Positions 33,336-41,538 of a stretch of DNA of 64,000 bases are shown here, piece after piece; position 1 is the first letter of the stretch; each line of letters begins with the position of its first letter. The stretch spans positions 62,001 to 126,000 of IMG/VR virus record IMGVR_UViG_3300029914_000002; one strand, given 5' to 3'. A model generated the notes under the pieces. The model was not told where the DNA came from. It worked only from the letters and a program-made list of their open reading frames with translations, and made no database searches. Source of the stretch: a virus. Made by a program: the position numbers and the translations under genes.

Positions 33336-34306
33336 AAGAATTTGAAAATGTCGATTTATTCGACGCAATTGACGCACAAAGCGAAACTCTAGATTTTCTA
33401 GAAAAAAAAGGTGGTAGTTTAGATGGTATTTATCGTCCTAAAATTACAGACAAAAAGAAAGGTTATGTTTCTACTATTAGATTTTTACCAAATCTTACAA
33501 AAGATGGTAAAGTATCATTATCAGCAATTGAAAAACATCAGCATTATGTTGATTTTAAAAATCATCCAGAACTTCAAGGTTACTATGATTGTATGAAAAA
33601 TTTCACAGATAAATGTGATATTTGTACTATGTACTGGAAGTTGAAGAACTCAAAAAACGCATCAGATGTTGAAAAAGCAGATTTGATTAGTAGAAGTACT
33701 AAATATTATTCTTATATTTTAGTAATTGAAGATGAACAAAATCGTGATTTAGAAGGCAAAATTTTAATTTATCCTTATGGTTACAAAATCAAAGAAAAAA
33801 TTAAAGATCAAAAAGATGGTATATCATCAGATGCTTGTAATGTTTTTGATTTGGCAAATGGTAAAGACTTCAAATTGGTTATGAAGCAATTAGGAGAATT
33901 TCCTAATTATGATTCTAGTACTTTTTTAGAAGTATCTCCTATTAAAATTATGACTCCAAAAGGTTTGGTTAAAGTTCCAATTGAAGTTGATGAAAAAACA
34001 GGAAAAAATAAAATTACTAATCCTAAAGTTAAAGAAAAAGTAATGACGTTTTTAAAGGAACGTACAATTGATCTTGAAGATCATCAACCAAAAGAATGGA
34101 CTTCTGAAGATAGATTTAAAGTAACTCAAATACTTGATATTATTTCAGGTAATGAAACATCTTTTGCTAAAAAAGAAGCTGAAAATTCATCTAATGATAA
34201 TGTATCAACAAAAGAATCAAAATCTAGTAAAATTAATGATGAAGCATTTGGAGATGACGATGATGACGCTAACAATTTTTTTGATATTGATTCATCAGAA
34301 GAATAA
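33332..34306 (+). CDS. gp32-like: Single-stranded DNA-binding protein, T4 gp32-like
   Basis: A 324-residue protein with the gp32 layout. An N-terminal basic region (about 38-50) is followed by the OB-fold with a zinc site: His at about 71/78, then C87, C95 and C98 in CMKNFTDKCDIC. Further gp32-like segments are KYYSYILVIEDEQN, GKILIYPYGYKI and LVMKQLGEFPNYDSS. The C-terminus is acidic (GDDDDDANNFFDIDSS), as needed for contacts with replication proteins. It coats single-stranded DNA in replication and recombination. T4 gp32 controls its own mRNA; the micro-ORF and AT-rich leader here could serve that purpose. Confidence 0.92.
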   Translation: MKEFENVDLFDAIDAQSETLDFLEKKGGSLDGIYRPKITDKKKGYVSTIRFLPNLTKDGKVSLSAIEKHQHYVDFKNHPELQGYYDCMKNFTDKCDICTMYWKLKNSKNASDVEKADLISRSTKYYSYILVIEDEQNRDLEGKILIYPYGYKIKEKIKDQKDGISSDACNVFDLANGKDFKLVMKQLGEFPNYDSSTFLEVSPIKIMTPKGLVKVPIEVDEKTGKNKITNPKVKEKVMTFLKERTIDLEDHQPKEWTSEDRFKVTQILDIISGNETSFAKKEAENSSNDNVSTKESKSSKINDEAFGDDDDDANNFFDIDSSEE

Positions 34307-34325
34307 TTAAACTCACATATAAATT

Positions 34326-34364
34326 AAAAAAATAAGTTACTATAAATAGTAACTTATTTTTTTT
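34326..34364. terminator. Hairpin terminator
   Basis: AATAAGTTACTA/TAGTAACTTATT with a long T-run after the SSB gene. Confidence 0.8.
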
Positions 34365-34382
34365 TGCTTAATTATTAAATAA

Positions 34383-34736
34383 TTATGCTGTTGTAGTTGT
34401 TGTAGTTGTAGGAGCATGAGTTGTAGTTGTTGTAGTTGTAGGAGCATTAGTTGTAGTTGTAGTTGTAGTTGGATATGCATAAATACTAATTGTTCCTGAT
34501 ACAACAGTAACGCCAGATAAATAAGTATAATCAACATAAACATCGTTATCAACAGGAATTGTAGTACCTGTAATAAAATTATCTGTAATTGTTCTAATTC
34601 CAGTAATTGTAAATCCTGGATAAGATAAAATTGCTGAATCGTCTACGTGAAATGAATATCCTTCACCGTAAGGAGCTGTATTACCAGTTGGTTGATAGCT
34701 ATAAAATGCTCCGTCTATAATTTTTGTTTGTTTCAT
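34383..34736 (-). CDS. Small virion-type protein with poly-Thr tail
   Basis: A 117-residue protein with a beta-rich body (YGEGYSFHVDDSAILSYPGF) and three runs of seven threonines separated by NAP and HAP. The tail matches the linkers of the protein at 30914. Probably a structural or decoration protein; role unknown. Confidence 0.58.
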   Translation of the reverse strand: MKQTKIIDGAFYSYQPTGNTAPYGEGYSFHVDDSAILSYPGFTITGIRTITDNFITGTTIPVDNDVYVDYTYLSGVTVVSGTISIYAYPTTTTTTTNAPTTTTTTTHAPTTTTTTTA

Positions 34737-34813
34737 ATTTTTTAATTTATTTTTTAATTTCTATTATATATTAAATAAAAAAACTGATTTTTTTATAAAT
34801 ATTTTTATTTTCT

Positions 34814-34829
34814 TTTTTTATATATATAA
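34814..34829 (+). promoter_or_regulatory. TTTTTTTATATATATAA element
   Basis: About 20 nt upstream of the ATG at 34850. Same class as 6558. Confidence 0.4.
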
Positions 34830-34849
34830 TTATAAAAAAATGATATTTT

Positions 34850-35119
34850 ATGATAACTAATTTCAAATTATTTGAAAATAATGAACAAATAAAAATAGGA
34901 GATGTGGTTAAATGTATAGATCATTCAGATACTGAAGAGTTATTAGAATATGGCAAATTTTACAAAATTGAAAATATTATAACATATAGGAGTGGTGTTA
35001 CACAATACAATTTTTATAATATTAATTATGATTGGAATGATAATAGATTTAGATTAGCAACGCCAGAAGAAAAAATACAATATGAATTAGAACAATCAGC
35101 AAATAAATTTAACATATGA
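34850..35119 (+). CDS. Double-tagged protein (MITNFKLFEN...ANKFNI)
   Basis: An 89-residue protein with a variant start MITNFKLFEN (shared with 48718) and the end SANKFNI. Core: IKIGDVVKCIDHSD, GKFYKIENI, RFRLATPEEKIQYEL, probably a small barrel. Overlaps the next gene by 4 nt. Confidence 0.7.
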   Translation: MITNFKLFENNEQIKIGDVVKCIDHSDTEELLEYGKFYKIENIITYRSGVTQYNFYNINYDWNDNRFRLATPEEKIQYELEQSANKFNI

Positions 35120-35976
35120 TACATATAAAAACATATAAAATTTTTGAAAAAACATCCCTTATTAATATAGGAGTGCCATATTCTGTTATGAAAAGTATGC
35201 AGAAAAATTATGAAATATCAAGTGATGCAGAATGGAAATTATTAAAAGTAAAAAAAGATATTATAAAATATTTAACAGAACCTACTAATAATCTAATAGT
35301 TTCAATTTGTAAAAATAATATATTTGTTTCATTCTCTTATGAATCAGAATATTATATAGAAACATTTAAGTTAATTGAAAAAGATGATTTTGGAAATGAA
35401 GATTGGGGAAAAGTAGATAGAGTAAAAACAACAATATCTGATATTTTAAGTAAAATTAAAAGAGGATGTAAATCATATGTTATAGTATCAGGAGGTTGGT
35501 TACCTGAATATTCATCTGAACGAAAATTAAAAAAATCTGAAGTTGAATTTGATGAGGTTACAAATCAATTCAAAAGAGATTTTGCTGAAAACTTTACAAG
35601 AATTGTTAAAAATATGTACGGTAAAAAAGCTAATATAGTATCAGATATTATTGTAAATCATTTAAAAAATGTGCAATTTAATATAAGTGATAAAGAAATT
35701 CGTGAAATTTTATTTCTAAATGTAGAAAGAGCAAAAAATGTAGATGAATTTAAACAAAAATCAAAAGATAAAGATCCATATAAACTTTATAATGAGATAA
35801 TTATGAATAACAGCCTGACAATTTTTGATGAATATATTGTCACATTTGAAGATGAAATGTCAGATAAATATAAAGAATATTTAAATATTCCTATTATGAT
35901 AGAAAATTATACCAGAGATAAGGTATTTACCGCTTTTTTATATTATCTTTACTGTAAAAAACTGATGAAACTATAA
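35116..35976 (+). CDS. N-terminally tagged hypothetical protein
   Basis: A 286-residue protein starting MIHIKTYKIFEK, a form of the family N-terminus, but ending KKLMKL without KFNL. Mixed alpha/beta core (KSYVIVSGGWLPEYS). Followed after 1 nt by the next tagged gene. Confidence 0.62.
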   Translation: MIHIKTYKIFEKTSLINIGVPYSVMKSMQKNYEISSDAEWKLLKVKKDIIKYLTEPTNNLIVSICKNNIFVSFSYESEYYIETFKLIEKDDFGNEDWGKVDRVKTTISDILSKIKRGCKSYVIVSGGWLPEYSSERKLKKSEVEFDEVTNQFKRDFAENFTRIVKNMYGKKANIVSDIIVNHLKNVQFNISDKEIREILFLNVERAKNVDEFKQKSKDKDPYKLYNEIIMNNSLTIFDEYIVTFEDEMSDKYKEYLNIPIMIENYTRDKVFTAFLYYLYCKKLMKL

Positions 35977-35977
35977 A

Positions 35978-36322
35978 ATGAAATATATTAAAGAATTTGA
36001 AAATATTAGTAATGATGATATAAAAGTAGGAGATTATGTTTTAATAAATATTAATTATAATTCTACAGTTGTTGGTTCAAAAGAATTTATGAAATTTATA
36101 AATAATAATATTGGTAAAGTTATAGAAATATTTAGTCCTAATAAGTTATATAATAATATAACAATAGAATATAATAATGTTCCAGAACGTATACGTAAGA
36201 TATGGTTTATAGAAGAAAATGGTAAAATAATAAAAAATGTTAGATATAATAGAATAGTTGAACATGGTAAAACAATTGAAGAATTAGAATTAAAATTACA
36301 AGCAAATAAATTTAATTTATGA
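35978..36322 (+). CDS. Double-tagged protein, DYVL/SH3-like core
   Basis: A 114-residue paralogue: MKYIKEFENI, KVGDYVLININ, NNNIGKVIEIF, IEYNNVPERI, KTIEELELKLQANKFNL. Overlaps the next gene by 4 nt. Confidence 0.72.
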   Translation: MKYIKEFENISNDDIKVGDYVLININYNSTVVGSKEFMKFINNNIGKVIEIFSPNKLYNNITIEYNNVPERIRKIWFIEENGKIIKNVRYNRIVEHGKTIEELELKLQANKFNL

Positions 36323-36849
36323 AATACGTAAAAACCTTTGAAAATATAATAGAAGGAAAACGTCGAAACGATGTACTTGATATTATTATTGAAGATAATT
36401 CATTAAAAATGAAGAAGCTATTAGATAAAAACAAGATAAATATAAATGATAGAATTTATAAACTTAATGGTATAATTTTTGGAGTATCTTATGATATTAA
36501 ACGTACATTAGATATAATTCCAGATATCGATAATGCAAATTGGACATTATTAATGATTGCATCTTATATTGGAAAAATTGATATAATTGAAACATTAATA
36601 GAATTTGGAGATGAAGAATATATAAATGAAAATTATAAAGGATTAACAGCGTTAATGTTAGCTTCTATGAATAATAAAATATTAGCAGTTGAAACATTAA
36701 TTAAATTAGGTTCTAATATATATTTAACTAATGATAAAGGTCAAGATTTCTTGGATATTTCAACAAAAGAATTTAGAAAAGAAATTATTGATACTATTGA
36801 TGATGAAAATGTTATACGATTTATTACAGCAAAAAAATTTAACATATAA
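36319..36849 (+). CDS. Double-tagged ankyrin-repeat protein
   Basis: A 176-residue protein starting MKYVKTFENI. Two or three ankyrin-like units are visible (ANWTLLMIASYIGKIDIIETLI; YKGLTALMLASMNNKILAVETL). It ends ITAKKFNI. Third ankyrin core within the tagged family. Confidence 0.75.
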   Translation: MKYVKTFENIIEGKRRNDVLDIIIEDNSLKMKKLLDKNKININDRIYKLNGIIFGVSYDIKRTLDIIPDIDNANWTLLMIASYIGKIDIIETLIEFGDEEYINENYKGLTALMLASMNNKILAVETLIKLGSNIYLTNDKGQDFLDISTKEFRKEIIDTIDDENVIRFITAKKFNI

Positions 36850-36863
36850 AAATAAATAAAAAT

Positions 36864-37316
36864 ATGAAACACGTTAAAGCATTTGAGTCATTAACAGAAA
36901 AAGAACAAGAAAAAGTTGATTTATTAGCAGATTTGATGAGTAGAAATCCAAAAAGTGAAGACAATGATTTTTATATTTTTCTTGCAAAAGATACATTTAA
37001 AGAAACTAAAGGAGGATTATATAAAAAAGAATTAGAAATCGAAAATATGATTAGAATTACTCCTGATTATCATGGATTATTTTCAATTCATGGATTAGAA
37101 ATGAGAGAAAAATTTCAAATTGATAGTAAAATATATCATATATGGTTACCAAAAGAAATGAGAACGGATATTGAAGGTAAATCTGACGGTGATATGAAGC
37201 CTTGGCTATTAAAAATGATAAATAAAAATAAAAGTTACGGAGCTGATGAATATGGTAAAAAAGTTTATAAAGATGCAATTGATATGAGAAAAAATGCTTC
37301 AAAATTTAACATATAA
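36864..37316 (+). CDS. Double-tagged protein (MKHVKAFE...ASKFNI)
   Basis: A 150-residue protein starting MKHVKAFESL and ending KNASKFNI. The core (IHGLEMREKFQIDSKIYHIW) is not recognised. It is followed by 37319. Confidence 0.68.
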   Translation: MKHVKAFESLTEKEQEKVDLLADLMSRNPKSEDNDFYIFLAKDTFKETKGGLYKKELEIENMIRITPDYHGLFSIHGLEMREKFQIDSKIYHIWLPKEMRTDIEGKSDGDMKPWLLKMINKNKSYGADEYGKKVYKDAIDMRKNASKFNI

Positions 37317-37318
37317 AT

Positions 37319-37696
37319 ATGGAAAAATATACTAAAATATTTGAAGAAGCAAGCAAAGAAAAATGGAATAATTATTGCACAATTATAAGTTATATTGATG
37401 AAGATGACAATAATCCAGATGTTTATCTTTGTGATAATGAATATCAAGGATTTATTTATCTTAAAAATTTAATTTATGATGAATATGCTGAAAAATATAA
37501 TTCAGAATATTGTAGCAAGATATTAATAGAATTTAGTACTGCTGATAATCTTAATGATTTATATGAAATTTTTTGTAGTAAAAATCATAGAATGAGAGTA
37601 TATTTAATTTATTGTGAATTGAATGAAAAAGTTGAACTTAATGACTGGATAAAAGATTGGGAATTAAAAAATACAGCAAGCAAATTTAACGTATAA
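37319..37696 (+). CDS. Double-tagged protein (MEKYTKIFEE...ASKFNV)
   Basis: A 125-residue acidic protein with a variant N-terminus MEKYTKIFEE and the end NTASKFNV. It is the last complete gene of the plus-strand cassette. Confidence 0.67.
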   Translation: MEKYTKIFEEASKEKWNNYCTIISYIDEDDNNPDVYLCDNEYQGFIYLKNLIYDEYAEKYNSEYCSKILIEFSTADNLNDLYEIFCSKNHRMRVYLIYCELNEKVELNDWIKDWELKNTASKFNV

Positions 37697-37697
37697 T

Positions 37698-37721
37698 ATG
37701 AAATATTTAAAATATTTATGA
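37698..37721 (+). pseudogene. Seven-residue remnant of a tagged gene (MKYLKYL)
   Basis: ATG AAA TAT TTA AAA TAT TTA TGA follows the KFNV end of the previous gene at the usual position. It looks like the fused first and last codons of a deleted tagged gene. Confidence 0.45.
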
Positions 37722-37734
37722 AACACTGAATAAT

Positions 37735-37763
37735 AAAAAACTATTCATTTTTTGAATAGTAAT
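37735..37763. terminator. Bidirectional hairpin terminator
   Basis: CTATTCA/TGAATAG with flanking A-run, between the cassette and the convergent polymerase-like gene. Confidence 0.65.
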
Positions 37764-38947
37764 TATAAATTTTTAATCAATTCTTTAAAATGTTTATCAA
37801 ATATGATTTTAACTTTATCGTAATTAGATTTAGAACATACAATTGAATCATGTACAGTAAATAATATTATATCTGGATAGGTATCATAAATTTCTTTTAT
37901 AACAGTATTAAATATAAAATCACTCTCCATTTTCTGAAGTTCATGTGATAATTCTTTATAATTATTTCTTTTATCTTTAAATTCTAAAATGTACTCATAA
38001 ACAGATGGATACAAATTTTGAAATATTCTATTTAATTTCTTATTTGTTTTTAAATTATTACCGAACAGAACTTTATAAATAAGTTCTTTAGCTTCATATC
38101 TTTCTTTTAATTTTGAATTTTTAATAATATCTTCATATATTAATCCTTCTTTTACTAATTCAAAATATCTTTTAGTATCACCATTTATATATGACAATTC
38201 TTTTTTTAATAGAACAGCAAAAAATAATGGCTGAGAATTATTAATATCAATTTCTGAAAGATTCTCATTATTAATACTTAAATATTGATTACGAATTTCT
38301 TTTTTAAGAATTGTAAAATTTGTATGGAATCTACCATAATCATCAAAATTAAAATAAATACTTTTGGAATTTATATTTTCAATTGATATTAAATTTTTTT
38401 GATATTTAGGCTCACACATTTCACCACTTTTTCGTCTACAATCAAGTAGTTTTAAAGCTCCTTCATAATCAATATCTATCTTGTTTAATGATTCTATTAA
38501 CCTTGCTCTAATATCTACTTGGATAGAGCTAAAACTCATCTCTGTAATAGATGTCTCATACCTATTATTGATTTTTTTCAATAACATATTATCGTAATTT
38601 TTCCATCTTAATACATCATAAGTATAATCAATACACAATTTATATGTCTTAGTTTTTTTACCTACACAATAATTAGATATCATAGTCATGAAACCTTGCT
38701 CACATAAATAATTTATATAATAATTATAATATTCTCCATATCGTTTTTTTAATATTATTGATGATAATTTAAATTTAGAATCTGTATTGTTACTGAAATA
38801 ATATTTGATAATAAGTTCATGTACTATATTAATAAGGTACGAACATTTCAAATTTATACCTTTATATTCTAATTTTTTTTGCTGAGTTAAATAATTTAAG
38901 TCCTTTGAAACAAATTGCCAAATATAATCACTAGATTTTGAAACCAC
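37763..38947 (-). CDS. Reduced family A polymerase-like protein
   Basis: A 394-residue protein (GTG start). The C-terminal half carries the signature of family A DNA polymerases and related single-subunit polymerases: GRFHTN near 205, motif A EIDINNSQP near 232-240, motif B AKELIYKVLFG near 286-296, and motif C TVHDS near 364-368. A QKMESD segment near 338 also fits. The size is far below PolA (over 550 residues even for T7 pol), and no exonuclease domain is visible. It may be a small polymerase, primase-like or an inactive derivative; activity is unproven. It stands alone on the minus strand. Confidence 0.7.
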   Translation of the reverse strand: MVSKSSDYIWQFVSKDLNYLTQQKKLEYKGINLKCSYLINIVHELIIKYYFSNNTDSKFKLSSIILKKRYGEYYNYYINYLCEQGFMTMISNYCVGKKTKTYKLCIDYTYDVLRWKNYDNMLLKKINNRYETSITEMSFSSIQVDIRARLIESLNKIDIDYEGALKLLDCRRKSGEMCEPKYQKNLISIENINSKSIYFNFDDYGRFHTNFTILKKEIRNQYLSINNENLSEIDINNSQPLFFAVLLKKELSYINGDTKRYFELVKEGLIYEDIIKNSKLKERYEAKELIYKVLFGNNLKTNKKLNRIFQNLYPSVYEYILEFKDKRNNYKELSHELQKMESDFIFNTVIKEIYDTYPDIILFTVHDSIVCSKSNYDKVKIIFDKHFKELIKNL

Positions 38948-39087
38948 TGAACGTTATTTTTTCTTTCATATATAAGATTTATGAGTGTTTGTTTTCTTAT
39001 ATTATTTTTATTTTTAAAATAAATATTTATAACAAAATATAAACTTTTAATTATAAATAATATACGAATTAAAAACAATTAATAATA

Positions 39088-39273
39088 ATGGATACATTTA
39101 TATTTATATTAAATATTTTATATTTAGTAATAATGATGACTTTAGTTTCATTAAACATAAAATATGGTAATAAATCACCAATATATGAAATATTTGGAAT
39201 AATAATAATATCAATACTTATATTAACAGTATTATCATATGCAATATTAATAACCCCAATTATAGCGATATAA
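39088..39273 (+). CDS. Small two-helix membrane protein
   Basis: A 61-residue protein with two hydrophobic helices (IFILNILYLVIMMTLVSL and IFGIIIISILILTVLSYAIL). Function unknown. Confidence 0.55.
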   Translation: MDTFIFILNILYLVIMMTLVSLNIKYGNKSPIYEIFGIIIISILILTVLSYAILITPIIAI

Positions 39274-39344
39274 ATAAAAAATCATTTTATTTTGTATATT
39301 TGAAAAAATATATTATCTTTACACAAAATTTAAAATATATCACA

Positions 39345-39779
39345 ATGAAAAGATTTATAACTATCAATCAAAAAGACAAAGATTTCTTTAAAATGATTAA
39401 TCAATCTGAACATGGATTTGATTTAATTATTACGGCAGATTCAAAAATGAAATCATTATTAGATATTATAAATTTTAATAATCAAGAAGATGAAATTTAT
39501 ATATCTTGGCAACAAAAATTCAAAAATGAGAATTTTACATTATATAAAAAATGTATATTTTCAAATCCAGAAGATAATTATTTTAAAGAACAAGGATTTT
39601 TTTCAATACAAAAAAAATGTGGTACTAAAATTCATGTTAGTTGTTCAGGAATATCTTATTTTACTTCGAATAAAATGTTTATAAATAAAAATGTAAAATA
39701 TTCTACATATTCATTTAAAGATTCTAAATCATTAATTAGAATGTTAAAAATTGGAGAATTAAACTCAATTGAATTATGA
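39345..39779 (+). CDS. Hypothetical protein
   Basis: The start is placed at MKRFITINQKDK (39345), because a TATCTTTA promoter-like box lies at about 39313-39321, inside the upstream open frame. 144 residues, beta-rich with KKCGTKIHVSCSG. Overlaps the next gene by 4 nt. Confidence 0.55.
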   Translation: MKRFITINQKDKDFFKMINQSEHGFDLIITADSKMKSLLDIINFNNQEDEIYISWQQKFKNENFTLYKKCIFSNPEDNYFKEQGFFSIQKKCGTKIHVSCSGISYFTSNKMFINKNVKYSTYSFKDSKSLIRMLKIGELNSIEL

Positions 39780-40114
39780 AAATAACTATAAATCAAGTAA
39801 ATCCTCCTATTAATATTATTAGAAAAATTAAACTTAATAAGATTAATAGAAATAAAATTCAAACAGATTATATAAAATATAATTGGAAAATTACTACTGA
39901 AAATATAAACGAAGATTTGAGAGATTTTCATTTATTTTGTTTATCTATTGCAATGGAGTTAATTGATGATAATTCAAAAACAAACGAAATAGGAAAAATT
40001 GAATACATTAAAATAAAAAAGTCAAAAAAAGACATTTCAAAAATTAAAGAATTATTTGAATATATTGCTAATGATAAAAAAAAATATCCTGATAAATACA
40101 AAAAAAATAAATAA
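39776..40114 (+). CDS. Hypothetical protein
   Basis: A 112-residue lysine-rich protein coupled by ATGA to the previous gene. No recognised domain. Confidence 0.52.
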   Translation: MKITINQVNPPINIIRKIKLNKINRNKIQTDYIKYNWKITTENINEDLRDFHLFCLSIAMELIDDNSKTNEIGKIEYIKIKKSKKDISKIKELFEYIANDKKKYPDKYKKNK

Positions 40115-40179
40115 ATATTAAAAAATATTAAATGTTCAATAAAAATATCATTTAATTTTCATATATCATTAAAAAACTA

Positions 40180-40187
40180 TATCTTTG
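40180..40187 (+). promoter_or_regulatory. Bacteroidota-type -7 box TATCTTTG of the micro-ORF locus
   Basis: TATCTTTG lies about 47 nt before the first micro-ORF and about 245 nt before a terminator, so it defines a short transcript. Confidence 0.6.
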
Positions 40188-40233
40188 TACTGTAATTAAA
40201 ACTTAATATATTTACTTTAAAAAAATATTTAAT

Positions 40234-40269
40234 ATGGAAGATAGTTGCAATTCACCGCCGATACAATAA
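40234..40269 (+). CDS. Micro-ORF 1 (MEDSCNSPPIQ)
   Basis: ATG to TAA encodes 11 residues. The 30-nt core from ATG to ATA is nearly identical to micro-ORF 2, 98 nt downstream, and is far richer in G and C (CACCGCCG) than its surroundings. It could be a real micropeptide, a regulatory leader, or a repeated RNA motif that happens to read as an ORF. Confidence 0.45.
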   Translation: MEDSCNSPPIQ

Positions 40270-40331
40270 TAGATAAAAATATAATAGATAAAATATAAAT
40301 AAATTAGATAAAATATAAATAATATAATAAT

Positions 40332-40364
40332 ATGAAAGATAGTTGCAATTCACCGCCGATATAA
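40332..40364 (+). CDS. Micro-ORF 2 (MKDSCNSPPI)
   Basis: ATG to TAA encodes 10 residues. It differs from micro-ORF 1 only in codon 2 (AAA for GAA) and in the end. See 40234. Confidence 0.45.
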   Translation: MKDSCNSPPI

Positions 40365-40408
40365 CAAAATATAAGATATATAATCGAAAAATATAGATAA
40401 AAATATAA

Positions 40409-40444
40409 ATGAAAGCCATAAAAGCAAAAAGTCATTCTTTTTAA
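40409..40444 (+). CDS. Micro-ORF 3 (MKAIKAKSHSF) ending in the terminator
   Basis: An 11-residue frame whose last codons and stop lie in the terminator stem. Low support; given because it completes the transcript unit. Confidence 0.2.
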   Translation: MKAIKAKSHSF

Positions 40445-40460
40445 AGAATGACTTTTTATT
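40426..40460. terminator. Hairpin terminator
   Basis: AAAAAGTCATTCTTT/AAAGAATGACTTTTT with T-run; also ends the minus-strand gene at 40480. Confidence 0.82.
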
Positions 40461-40479
40461 TTATAATACATTTTAATAT

Positions 40480-40953
40480 TTAAACTTCTTCAGCGGCTTC
40501 TTTAGCATTAGTTACTTTTTTAGCAAGATTTACACCTTCTTCACCTAATTCACCATTATTTAATTGTCCAATAACATCTTGATATTTACTAAATTCACTA
40601 TTAACTTGTTCAGGAAAAGATTCGTCTTTTTGCTTAGTTTTAAATAATTCTGCTCCTTTTTTGCCCAATTCTATGACTTTTTCAGCGAATTCTTTACCAC
40701 GCTCTCCTAATTTATTATTTTTTAATAATTCTAAAACTCCACTTGTTGTAACTTTAACGATACCTGTTCCAATTGCTCCTACTGCTAATGCATCAATTGC
40801 TATTCCAGCCCAATAATACACTTGTTCAAGAGCACCTAATGATGCTGCATTAGAAAATAATTCAGACCATATATTTTCATTTAAGTTATTTTCTTCGTTA
40901 TTAGTTTTTACTTTTTCAGTTATAAATGAACCAAAATCTTTAAGTTTTTTCAT
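40480..40953 (-). CDS. Alanine/glycine-rich protein, possible internal virion protein
   Basis: A 157-residue protein starting MKKLKDFGSFITEKVK. The first residues resemble the T4 capsid-targeting peptide pattern MKxYxEFIxE. A hydrophobic segment lies at about 47-68 (WAGIAIDALAVGAIGTGIV), followed by charged helices with repeated LGERGKEFAEKV / LGKKGAELF / LGEEGVNLAKKV units. Packaging into the head is speculative. Confidence 0.6.
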   Translation of the reverse strand: MKKLKDFGSFITEKVKTNNEENNLNENIWSELFSNAASLGALEQVYYWAGIAIDALAVGAIGTGIVKVTTSGVLELLKNNKLGERGKEFAEKVIELGKKGAELFKTKQKDESFPEQVNSEFSKYQDVIGQLNNGELGEEGVNLAKKVTNAKEAAEEV

Positions 40954-41025
40954 ATAATTTATTTTTTTATTTTTTATTTATTATTTATTCTATATATAAT
41001 TTTTATTTATTCTTTTTTATTTACA

Positions 41026-41538
41026 TTATATATTAAATTTATCAGTATTAAATATATATGAAAATGCATTTTTTACTTTAGATGTAAAATAATAAGAATA
41101 TTCGTTGTAATATTTTTTAATTATTTCTAAATTCGGAATATTTGATAATAATTCAATTATTTTATTGTCTAATTTATTAGTAAATTCAGGTTTATAATAT
41201 TTATAAATATTATCTTCTATTTTAAATATAGATTTACGATTAATTAAACTAGAAGAATTAATGTTTTTTTCTTTAATAAATTTGTCTATATTTTTATAAA
41301 AACTATTAGTATCAGTATATGAATTATTTATTCCAATAAGATTATTGAAAATTGTTCTATGTTGAAACCTATCTGATTCAAGTTCTGTTAATGTTAAATC
41401 ATCAATTTTATCTAAAATATTTAATCTTTTTATATAATCAGTGATAAACACTGAAAGTAAAGATTCTTCTTCTTTTGTTAAATATTGATTATTATAATCA
41501 GATGATTTTCTTTCTTCAAATGTTTTTACGTATTTCAT
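41026..41538 (-). CDS. Double-tagged protein (MKYVKTFE...NTDKFNI)
   Basis: A 170-residue helical protein starting MKYVKTFEER and ending FNTDKFNI. Core not recognised. Overlaps the upstream gene by 4 nt. Confidence 0.68.
   Translation of the reverse strand: MKYVKTFEERKSSDYNNQYLTKEEESLLSVFITDYIKRLNILDKIDDLTLTELESDRFQHRTIFNNLIGINNSYTDTNSFYKNIDKFIKEKNINSSSLINRKSIFKIEDNIYKYYKPEFTNKLDNKIIELLSNIPNLEIIKKYYNEYSYYFTSKVKNAFSYIFNTDKFNI

Larger units (their letters stand above)
40180..40462 (+). ncRNA. Putative short transcript with a repeated GC-rich motif
   Basis: Bounded by a TATCTTTG box and a strong hairpin terminator, with no normal gene inside. It holds two copies of GATAGTTGCAATTCACCGCC and several AGATAAAATATAAAT repeats. 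Either an sRNA or a micropeptide messenger. Confidence 0.5.

Noticed and set aside
34340-34552. Gln/Leu-rich 70-codon minus-strand frame
   Set aside because: It is the other reading of the GTT/GTA repeat that encodes the Thr runs of the gene at 34383.
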